This document shows positions 22,438 through 28,902 of a DNA stretch of 28,902 nucleotides, one piece after another. Source of the stretch: Romeriopsis sp046049545 (GTDB lineage: Bacteria > Cyanobacteriota > Cyanobacteriia > Leptolyngbyales > Leptolyngbyaceae); the NCBI GenBank assembly GCA_046049545.1, contig JBJORF010000052.1, forward strand, positions 1 through 28,902. The letters run 5' to 3'. Below the pieces are notes generated by a model. It was not told the origin of the DNA. It did no database searches and was given only the letters and a program-made list of their open reading frames with translations. Each line of letters starts with the position of its first letter. Positions within the stretch are counted from its first letter, which is position 1. Position numbers and translations under genes: made by a program.

Positions 22438-24345
22438 ATGCACGCTGCCTGCAAATTGTCTTTTACAGTTTCATCGACGGTGTTAGGCTGTCTGGCTGGG
22501 CTAAATGATCGGGTGGTCGCACAGTCTGAGGCTCAGTCAGCGCCCATAGAATTGCCGCCGGCGCTCGCTCAAGCCGATACCCAAGCCCAAAACCAAGGCA
22601 AAATGCCCGTCGAGGCGCTGCCGATCGCGTTGCCCGAAATAATCGTGCAGCCGGAAACGGTGCTGCCTGAAGTTCCCACGCCGTCTGAAGTTCCCACGCC
22701 GTCTGAAGTTCCCACGCCGTCTGAAGTTCCCACGCCGTCTGAAGTCCCCACGCCGTCTGAAGTCCCCACGCCGTCTGAAGTTCCCACGCCGCCACTGTCT
22801 GGGACTGTAGCATTGCCTGAACTGACTCAGCCCGCCGATGCTAAACCGCCGCAATCGAGGCGCACCCCACCGCCTTCCCAAGCGCCGACTGTCTTGATTC
22901 AGCGAATCACCGTCACGGGGAGTAGCGTATTTTCCGATGCGGAACTGGCGGCGATCGTGCAGCCTTTTACTGGCCAAACCCTGACCTTTGAGCAAATTCA
23001 AGGCATTGCCGATCGGGTGACACAGCGTTATCTGCAAGCGGGTTATCTGACCTCGCGGGCAACTTTACAGGCTCAGACGATTGAGAACGGTCAACTCGCG
23101 ATCCAAATTCGCGAAGGTTCGCTGGAATCCGTGGAGATTGTGGGCAATCAGCGCCTCAGCACGGACTATATTCGCAAGCAGATTCAGCCAGGGATTCAGG
23201 TGCCATTGAATCAGGTCAAGCTGGAAGATCAGCTGCGCCTGCTCAAACTTGATCCGCTGCTGGAAAATGTCGAAGCAGCGTTGCGCCAGGGGACGCAACC
23301 GGGACGTAGTGTTTTGACCGTGCGGGTGGCGGAAGCCCCAGTAATTTCTGGGTCGGTGGCGATCGATAATGACTTAGTCCCAGCGGTAGGCAGTGAGCGA
23401 TCGCTGTTCACGCTGGGCTACCGCAATCCTTCCGGGGTGGGCGATCGGTTGTATCTGTCCTATGCCCGCTCCTTCGCAGGGGGCGCACACCTCTGGGATA
23501 TCGGCTATCAATACCCGCTGAATCCGATGCAGGGCAGCTTGAATCTGCGCTTGGCTCCGAGTCGCTATCGGATTACCAATGGGCCGTTCAAGGCGCTCGA
23601 CATCGGTGGACGAGCGGGTTACTACGATGTCAGCGTGCGCCAGCCGATCGTCCGATCGCCGCGTCAAGAGGTGGCGTTGAGCCTGGGGCTGGGCCATCGC
23701 ACGGGCAAAACTTTGGTCTCGGATTTCCTGGTGGATGAAAGCGTCACGACGGTGCTGCGATTCGGTCAGGAGTGGCTCCAGCGCGATCCCAAAGGCTATT
23801 GGCTGGCGAACTCACAGTTGAATTTTGGCTTGCCTTGGTTGGGGGCGGATACGGCGCGTGACCCCGATGGGCAATTTTTCAGTTGGAATGGGGCGATCGT
23901 GCGGAGCCAACGCCTCAGCCGCGACCAGGCGTTGCAATTGCAGCTCAATTGGCAGCTCACCCCCGATGCGCTGCCGCCCACCCAGCAATTCACGATCGGG
24001 GGTCGACAATCCCTGCGCGGCTACCGTCAAAGTCTCCGCACCGCTGACAACGGCCTCAGCTTCAGCCTCGAACACCAAATCACCCTCCAGCGGAATGCCA
24101 CCGGAGTCTCTGTCCTGCAACTGACCCCCTTTGTCGAACTGGGTGCCGTCTGGAATGCCGCCGCCAATGCCAACCCCCGCCCCACCCCGAATTTCCTGGC
24201 CGCGATCGGGGCGGGACTGCGCTGGCAACCGACGGAAAAGTGGGAACTGCGATTAGACTACGGGTTGCCGTTGGTGCGCGGCGCTGATCGCGGTAGCAAC
24301 TTGCAAGATGCCGCGATTTACTTCGGCCTGAAGTACAACTTCTAG
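22438..24345 (+). CDS. Two-partner secretion outer-membrane transporter (ShlB/FhaC type)
   Basis: The 635-residue protein has a probable signal peptide (basic then hydrophobic LSFTVSSTVLGCLAGL, cleavage near residue 30). A proline-rich linker follows with six EVPTPS repeats (residues 78-113) plus a seventh partial. Then come two POTRA domains at about 150-225 (VLIQRITVTGSSVFSDAEL; QAGYLTSRA) and 226-303 (SVEIVGNQRLSTDYIRKQI), and a 16-strand-type barrel from about 304, with the conserved SLRGYRQS element near 525 (VRGY motif of Omp85 proteins) and a C-terminal Phe. TpsB proteins export a TpsA partner carrying an N-terminal haemagglutination-activity domain. No TpsA is visible in the window. 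The start is the first ATG after the repeat. Confidence 0.9.
   Translation: MHAACKLSFTVSSTVLGCLAGLNDRVVAQSEAQSAPIELPPALAQADTQAQNQGKMPVEALPIALPEIIVQPETVLPEVPTPSEVPTPSEVPTPSEVPTPSEVPTPSEVPTPSEVPTPPLSGTVALPELTQPADAKPPQSRRTPPPSQAPTVLIQRITVTGSSVFSDAELAAIVQPFTGQTLTFEQIQGIADRVTQRYLQAGYLTSRATLQAQTIENGQLAIQIREGSLESVEIVGNQRLSTDYIRKQIQPGIQVPLNQVKLEDQLRLLKLDPLLENVEAALRQGTQPGRSVLTVRVAEAPVISGSVAIDNDLVPAVGSERSLFTLGYRNPSGVGDRLYLSYARSFAGGAHLWDIGYQYPLNPMQGSLNLRLAPSRYRITNGPFKALDIGGRAGYYDVSVRQPIVRSPRQEVALSLGLGHRTGKTLVSDFLVDESVTTVLRFGQEWLQRDPKGYWLANSQLNFGLPWLGADTARDPDGQFFSWNGAIVRSQRLSRDQALQLQLNWQLTPDALPPTQQFTIGGRQSLRGYRQSLRTADNGLSFSLEHQITLQRNATGVSVLQLTPFVELGAVWNAAANANPRPTPNFLAAIGAGLRWQPTEKWELRLDYGLPLVRGADRGSNLQDAAIYFGLKYNF
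22669..22794 (+). repeat. 18-bp tandem repeat encoding EVPTPS
   Basis: Seven units of GAAGTTCCCACGCCGTCT, of which units 5 and 6 have one T-to-C change and unit 7 diverges in its last bases. It makes a stiff Pro-rich periplasmic linker before the POTRA domains; copy number is likely variable between strains. Confidence 0.95.
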
Positions 24346-24858
24346 TTCGCTTCTAGTCCGCATTGTCAGCCGAAGCGTAGGCCGGATGCTTCACGATCGC
24401 GCAATGTGGCCTCAATCCTCAACAAATCATCCTGATCAATGCGCTTTGGCTTGAAAGCATTAACGAAGCCGATCCAATCTGCTGACTTCACCCCGGAATC
24501 AAATGTGATTTTTCTGTGATCTAAAAAATTAAAACTTCGGTTTTTACGGAGAATAGATTCCCCCTAATTTTGCATTTCAGCCCAATACATTCTTGGGTTC
24601 TGCGTATGTTTTGAATAGCGGCATCCAGGCTTAAAAGCAAATCTGAATGCCGTTCTTTCTGTTGGAGGCAGTGGGTCAGATTTCCTGATGTTGCTTCAAA
24701 ACAGAAAATTCAAAATTGTTTCCGATTAATGAAAAAACGGTAAAATCTGGTGTCGATGGAAACACGGGCAGCGATCGTTCGGTGATACTACCAGCGATGC
24801 TCTTGTTGCGCGAATCAGTCCGAGTATTAGTTCTCTATTCAAACTAGATAGGTCTTCC
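24346..24858. other. AT-rich intergenic leader before the lectin-like gene
   Basis: These 513 bp contain no supported gene. CGGCAT (24619-24624) pairs with ATGCCG (24647-24652) and encloses a smaller GCTT-AAA-AGC, a possible terminator or regulatory hairpin. A weak promoter-like pair (TTGTTT then TAAAAT, near 24717-24747) lies before the gene at 24859, with 19-bp spacing. Confidence 0.4.
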
Positions 24859-27675
24859 ATGGAATCTCAAGTGGTATTTGTCCCGGCTAATCCAGCGAAC
24901 CCGGTGGGTAATGTGCCAGCTAGTGGCTTTTATTTCAACGACTCCTTCACTGGCGCGGGTGTGCTAAGCGCCAGCTGGGTTGCTAGTGACCGATTTGATA
25001 GTACCCAAGTTGATAGAGGGCAGGCGGTTTTGACAGCACGCTCTGATCAGTCGAAGCCCACTGGCGGGATTGCGGGGATTGGGGCTGGGGCTGATGCCGT
25101 GGGGGCTGGTGCTCTGCGGTTGACCAGCTCGGAGGCCAATCAAGCCACCTTCGTGTTGTATGACCAAGCCTTTGATGCTTCTAAGGGGGTGAATATCACC
25201 TTTGATTTGTTTGCCTACGGTGGAACACCGTTTGCAGCTGGTGAACAGCCGGGAGATGGTCTAGCGTTCTTCTTGATTGATGGCGCGACCCCTGGTGCAA
25301 ACGTGACCCCGGGTGGCTTTGGGGCGGCTTTGGGGTATGCGAAGAAAATCAATGAGACTGTCCCATTGGCGGGGATTACCAATGGTTACCTGGGGATCGG
25401 ATTCGATGAATTCGGCAGCTTTGGTAACCCAACGGAAGTTGGTGATGGCCCTGGTCGGAAAATTGATTCGATCGGTGTCCGGGGTGCGGGTAATGGCACA
25501 GCGGAAACGGACTATGCCTATCTCGGTGGGACAGAAAGCCTGACGACGGCTGGCGGGATTGATTCACCTGGAGTGACGATTCGGGCTGGGGCAAAGCGCA
25601 CCATTGAAATCGATGTGGATGCGGCGGGCAAGATTGATATCAGCATTGATTTGAATGCTGATGGTGACTTTGACGATGAGAGTGAGCGTTACTTTGATAT
25701 TGCGACGGCGGATGGGACGCGCCCCTCGACTTACAAGTTCGGGTTCTCGGCATCGACTGGGGCTTCGACCAATATCCATGAAGTCCGGAACTTGGCGATC
25801 GCGCCCAGTAAGACCGTGGGTAGCCCAACTCCGAACAGCGTCAGCTTTGGGGGCTTTGGTGCGGGCTTGACTTATGTGGAAAATGCCGCTCCGGGCGTGA
25901 TCACCACGGGTCTGGCGATTGAAGGCCCCGCAACTGGCATTTCCAGTGCGACGGTGAAAATTGCCAACAACTTCTCGGTGACCCAGGATCGTCTGACGAT
26001 CGGGAATTCCACTGCGAATTCGGGTACGACGACTTCGGGCCTCAATTGGAGTTATGACCCAGCGACGGGGACGCTGACGCTGACGGGTACTGGGGCAACG
26101 GCTCAGGCTTATCAGGAGGCGCTGCGTCAGGTCACCTACTCGAACAGTAGCGATGCCCCGACCACGGGCGATCGGACAATCCGCTACAGCCTGCTCTCCG
26201 GTACGGGGGCAACAGCGACGACTATCACCAGCCGCGATGCCTTGGTGAAGATCAACGCAGTCGATGACCTGCCGACGACGATTAACCTCTCTTCCACGGG
26301 TGTTCCCACGGGACAAGCGGGCGCAATCGTGGGCAACATTAACGTTGTCGATCCGGATGGCCCTGGCGATGCAGGTTCCTACACCTTTAACGTGACTGGC
26401 GGCAGCGACAAATTTGAGATTGTCGGCAATGCAACCAGCGGCTTCCAGCTGAAGCTGAAACCGGGCCAAGTTGTTGGTGCTGGCGAAGTCATCCCGGCGC
26501 TGACGGTGAATGGTACGGATGATGGTGCGGGCCCGTTCACCCGGAACTTCAACCTCACCCCTGGTCAGCCGAAGTCCGAACTCTTCTGGCGCAACCCCAA
26601 CGGCCAAGAAGTGTTCTGGCAAATGCAGAACTCCTCGGAATTGGTCGGTGCGGTGAATATCAGTAATGAAAGCCCCTACGATCCGAGCTGGCGTTTGGCG
26701 GCGGTGGTCGATATGGATAACGATGGCATCAAAGACCACGTTTACCAGAAGGGTGCGGATGTGCGTTACCTGCTGCTGAATCAAACGGGCGGCCAAACTT
26801 CTGGGGTTAAGTCCGGTGGTGCGGTCACGCCGACCTTCGCCAATGCGAAGTTTGGTGGCTTGAATGGTCAGGCAGCGGCGGCATTGGGTGACTTCCGGTT
26901 GGTGGGAGTCGAAAATGTATCGGGTTCAGCGCAAGCGGACTTGATTTTCTACAGCCCGACCGTCGATCGCTTGGTCTATTGGACGACCAACGGTAGCCAA
27001 ATCGTGGATAGCGGTTTCTTCACCAGCGCCGCTTCCCCCAACGGTCAAGGCACCAGCCAGATCAACACTTGGTCGGTGCAGGCGATGGGTGACTTCACGG
27101 GTGACGGTAGAGCCGATATCCTGTGGCGCAATAACGCCGGCCAAATCGTGGTGTGGGGCTTGAACGGCACGGTCGTGGATCTGACCAAGGTGCGCTTGGT
27201 CGGTACGGTCACGGCGGGCACAGAATTGCGCGGCGTGGGTGACTTCAATGGCGACGGCGTGCAGGATGTAGTCTGGCGCGATCGGGCGGCGAATGTCACG
27301 AGCTTCTGGAACTTCAACAACTCCACCGCGACAGGTGTTGCTCCGGCGGCGACGAAGCTGACGGACAATGGTAACTTCTCCACTTCCGACTTCCAGATTG
27401 AAGCGATCGCCGATCTTGACGGCGACGGTAAATCGGATCTGGTATGGCGCAATGTACCGCAGAGCTTTGCGGTGGTCTGGAACTTGAATCTGCCTGCGGT
27501 GAGCACAGCGAATCCGTCCGCAGCATCCACCTTCCAGCTCAGTTCGATCAAGTCGGTGACCACGGTGCGTAACTTCATCGGGGCGAATCCGTCGCGGCAG
27601 ACGTTCATCAATGCGGATAAGCAGTGGGATATTGACGGAGCCAATGGTATTGCGCCAGTGGCAGCGCCTGTCTAG
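24859..27675 (+). CDS. Large extracellular protein: legume-lectin-like plus FG-GAP repeats, no Sec signal
   Basis: The 938-residue protein has, in order, an L-type-lectin-like sandwich at about 20-315 (GDGLAFFLIDG near 133, LGIGFDEFGSFGN near 178), with an EF-like loop DLNADGDFDD (near 264); an adhesin-type beta region at about 325-465 (QAYQEALRQVTYSNSSDAP); a cadherin-like domain at about 465-566 (VGNINVVDPDGPGDAGSYTFNV); and an FG-GAP/VCBS propeller from 570, with Ca loops D-x-DxDG at DMDNDGIKD, GDFTGDGRADILWR, GDFNGDGVQDVVWR and DLDGDGKSDLVWR. The N-terminus (MESQVVFVPANPAN) is not a signal peptide, so export by a type I system through a C-terminal signal is likely but unproven. It stands 513 bp after the TpsB gene and lacks a TpsA domain. 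Confidence 0.85.
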   Translation: MESQVVFVPANPANPVGNVPASGFYFNDSFTGAGVLSASWVASDRFDSTQVDRGQAVLTARSDQSKPTGGIAGIGAGADAVGAGALRLTSSEANQATFVLYDQAFDASKGVNITFDLFAYGGTPFAAGEQPGDGLAFFLIDGATPGANVTPGGFGAALGYAKKINETVPLAGITNGYLGIGFDEFGSFGNPTEVGDGPGRKIDSIGVRGAGNGTAETDYAYLGGTESLTTAGGIDSPGVTIRAGAKRTIEIDVDAAGKIDISIDLNADGDFDDESERYFDIATADGTRPSTYKFGFSASTGASTNIHEVRNLAIAPSKTVGSPTPNSVSFGGFGAGLTYVENAAPGVITTGLAIEGPATGISSATVKIANNFSVTQDRLTIGNSTANSGTTTSGLNWSYDPATGTLTLTGTGATAQAYQEALRQVTYSNSSDAPTTGDRTIRYSLLSGTGATATTITSRDALVKINAVDDLPTTINLSSTGVPTGQAGAIVGNINVVDPDGPGDAGSYTFNVTGGSDKFEIVGNATSGFQLKLKPGQVVGAGEVIPALTVNGTDDGAGPFTRNFNLTPGQPKSELFWRNPNGQEVFWQMQNSSELVGAVNISNESPYDPSWRLAAVVDMDNDGIKDHVYQKGADVRYLLLNQTGGQTSGVKSGGAVTPTFANAKFGGLNGQAAAALGDFRLVGVENVSGSAQADLIFYSPTVDRLVYWTTNGSQIVDSGFFTSAASPNGQGTSQINTWSVQAMGDFTGDGRADILWRNNAGQIVVWGLNGTVVDLTKVRLVGTVTAGTELRGVGDFNGDGVQDVVWRDRAANVTSFWNFNNSTATGVAPAATKLTDNGNFSTSDFQIEAIADLDGDGKSDLVWRNVPQSFAVVWNLNLPAVSTANPSAASTFQLSSIKSVTTVRNFIGANPSRQTFINADKQWDIDGANGIAPVAAPV

Positions 27676-27738
27676 TGATGCGTGATCGTGCCCGTCTCGT
27701 GATGCGTGATCGCGCCCGTTTCTAGTGATGCGTGATCG
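27675..27738. repeat. Three copies of GTGATGCGTGATCG
   Basis: Exact copies start at 27675, 27699 and 27725 (spacing 24 and 26 bp). The first overlaps the final base of the stop codon of the 938-residue protein. The linkers between them are related (TGCCCGTCTC and CGCCCGTTTCTA), so this is a degenerate tandem repeat. Confidence 0.85.
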
Positions 27739-27776
27739 CATTGTGGTTGAATCAGCCGGATAACGGCTAATAAACG

Positions 27777-27828
27777 AAATCCACTATTTTGAGTTTGCTT
27801 CCAGACTTGAAATAGTGGATTTTTTGTT
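27777..27828 (+). terminator. Strong Rho-independent terminator
   Basis: AAATCCACTATTT (27777-27789) pairs perfectly with AAATAGTGGATTT (27810-27822), 13 bp, with a 20-nt loop, and a T-run follows. It ends the transcript of the lectin/FG-GAP gene and would also work leftward because an A-run precedes it. Confidence 0.9.
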
Positions 27829-28264
27829 GGATTTGGGGCTTATTGGCAGTGACAATGCAGTTATGGTTGATTAATGATTAATTAATGGAGAATAGCCATT
27901 TGGCTTTGCCCGACGGATTCCTGCATCGATCGCGGCAGTTTAATCCGAATTCATGAAAATTTTATGTTGCCATCGACATTCTTCATCGGAGCTTCGTAGA
28001 AACACTTCATCTTTTCTTTACAGGCTTAAAAATTTTGTCTATTTTCTTAAGAAAGAGTAAAGCTGATTTGGCTTTATTTTTCGTGGTTTTACCATGTAGG
28101 AACCGCAATGCTAGGCCGATTGTTGAATCTCTCAATCACTCATTATCTATCCCCCCAGTGCTGTTCGTCTTACCGGAGATGTATGGTGTATCGCTTGTGC
28201 TTTGAGCAAAGAGTTTGGGAATCGGGGATGGAGTTTTTCTGCTTATAAGCTCCAGGTGTCTCCT
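27829..28264. other. AT-rich leader of the proline-rich protein gene
   Basis: No gene is supported here. A short terminator-like hairpin TAAAGC-TGATTTG-GCTTTA followed by Ts (28058-28081) and a TGCTAGGCC (28111-28119), one base off the candidate extended -10 seen at 7951 and 12112, precede the ATG at 28265. Palindrome GCTTATAAGC lies at 28239-28248. Confidence 0.35.
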
Positions 28265-28902
28265 ATGACGTACGAATCATTTAATGCTGGGCAGTTGCTC
28301 AGTGCCAACACAGCGATCGCCCCTTTGCTTGCTAATGGAGTCTTGTATGATGGCGTTCAGACAGCGCTCGATTGTTTACGCACGCACTGCAGCGATCGGC
28401 CACAGTTGCAAGCCTATGAGCATGGTGTGGCGGCCACGATTACGATCGCCGATGTGAAGCTGAAGTTGCAGGTGAGTGCTGCTGGCGTGCTTGATGCCTT
28501 CGGTGACTGGAATGCGGACGGGGATTTTAGCGATGCGGGCGAAACCTTGGTCAATGGGTTCGATTTGGCCTGTCTGTACGGGGCCGATCGGTGGATCGTC
28601 AACCTGGGGCAAACCCTTACGCTATTGAGTGATTCCAGTAATACCTCATTGACACCTGGCACAAAACCAGAGCCGCGCCCGAATAGCAATGGCAGTGGCA
28701 CTTCCCTGGATCCTGGTGCCAAGCCAGAACCGTCCCCGAGTCCCATTCCCGGCCCATCGCCGAGTCCTGGCCCATCGCCGAGTCCCGGCCCGTCTCCGAG
28801 TCCCGGAACGCCACCACCGCCGCCCTTTGTGGTGCCCGGCCCATCGCCGAGTCCCGGCCCATCGCCGAGTCCCGGCCCCTCCCCCAGTCCCGACCCCTCC
28901 CC
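28265..28902 (+). CDS. Proline-rich surface-type protein with a GEVED-like motif (3' partial)
   Basis: The ATG at 28265 opens a frame of 212 codons that runs off the right edge without a stop. Residues 1-125 form a beta-rich domain that includes GDWNADGDFSDAGE (80-93), the Asp/Asn-rich loop of GEVED-type extracellular domains. From about residue 128 it becomes a PSPSPG repeat linker (18-bp units), broken once by a PPPPP-FVV segment (183-190). The N-terminus (MTYESFNAGQLLSANTA) is not a signal peptide, as in the preceding gene, so both may use the same non-Sec export route. The second half lies outside the window, so the role is unknown; a wall or matrix protein is the likely guess. A start further downstream is possible, but the frame is coding-like from here. 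Confidence 0.7.
   Translation, partial: MTYESFNAGQLLSANTAIAPLLANGVLYDGVQTALDCLRTHCSDRPQLQAYEHGVAATITIADVKLKLQVSAAGVLDAFGDWNADGDFSDAGETLVNGFDLACLYGADRWIVNLGQTLTLLSDSSNTSLTPGTKPEPRPNSNGSGTSLDPGAKPEPSPSPIPGPSPSPGPSPSPGPSPSPGTPPPPPFVVPGPSPSPGPSPSPGPSPSPDPS

Noticed and set aside
22669..22794. CRISPR-like array
   Set aside because: The 18-bp repeats have no spacers and encode a periodic EVPTPS linker in frame.
25564..26796. 410-codon minus-strand frame antisense to the lectin-like gene
   Set aside because: It is a high-GC shadow rich in Arg and Pro, opposite a well-supported gene with clear domains.
24859..27675. TpsA partner for the transporter
   Set aside because: No haemagglutination-activity domain or Sec signal at the N-terminus.

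Overview
The window reads as chromosome from a cyanobacterium. The HIP1 octamer GCGATCGC (for example at 31-38) and its core CGATCG recur throughout. The gene content points to an oxygenic phototroph: chlM (Mg-protoporphyrin methyltransferase), a NdbB-like NAD(P)H:quinone reductase, a plant-type ferredoxin with the C-terminal extension of FdC2, a PAO/TIC55-type Rieske oxygenase, an IM30/PspA-family coiled coil, HisZ, and a PEP-CTERM surface protein. I cannot name a genus. No phage genes, transposase or CRISPR array are visible.

Layout. 1-2770: the tail of a degenerate AAA ATPase, a cluster of hairpin repeats, a small membrane protein, a VapBC-type toxin-antitoxin (TA) pair, a frameshifted small membrane-protein gene, and a small gene whose overlapping downstream partner (an HNH-endonuclease start) is cut off after about 20 codons. 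2770-4646: ndbB-like plus a HAD hydrolase 5 bp behind it. 4647-6169: a long leader and a PEP-CTERM protein. 6211-7785 (minus): ParA followed 15 bp later by an FMN-binding PNPOx-like protein. 8005-11532: radical SAM, thiL, a UPF0175/DUF3368 TA pair and tRNA-Ser(GGA). 11700-16365 (plus): ferredoxin, inositol-phosphatase family enzyme, J-domain/TPR protein, hisZ, a two-cluster Fe-S ferredoxin and a LivF/NatE-like ABC ATPase. 16423-16874: HicB/HicA. 16945-17691 (minus): chlM. 18141-20660: a single-pass, proline-rich protein and an IM30/PspA-family protein. 20736-22130 (minus): Rieske oxygenase. 22438-28902: a cell-surface/secretion region with a two-partner-secretion outer-membrane transporter, a 938-residue lectin-like/FG-GAP protein without a Sec signal, and the start of a proline-rich protein with a GEVED-like motif that runs off the right edge.

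Most genes are housekeeping or photosynthesis-related. The accessory signal lies in three complete TA modules plus a broken gene pair, in short tandem duplications at gene ends (both ends of thiL have a 14- or 17-bp duplication carrying a stop codon), in a hairpin repeat with compensatory changes (564-783), and in the right-hand surface region. There the transporter has no visible TpsA partner, and two large extracellular-type proteins lack N-terminal export signals. I did not find a clearly novel defence or catalytic system. The best leads are the degenerate AAA protein, the covarying repeat and the surface-protein locus.
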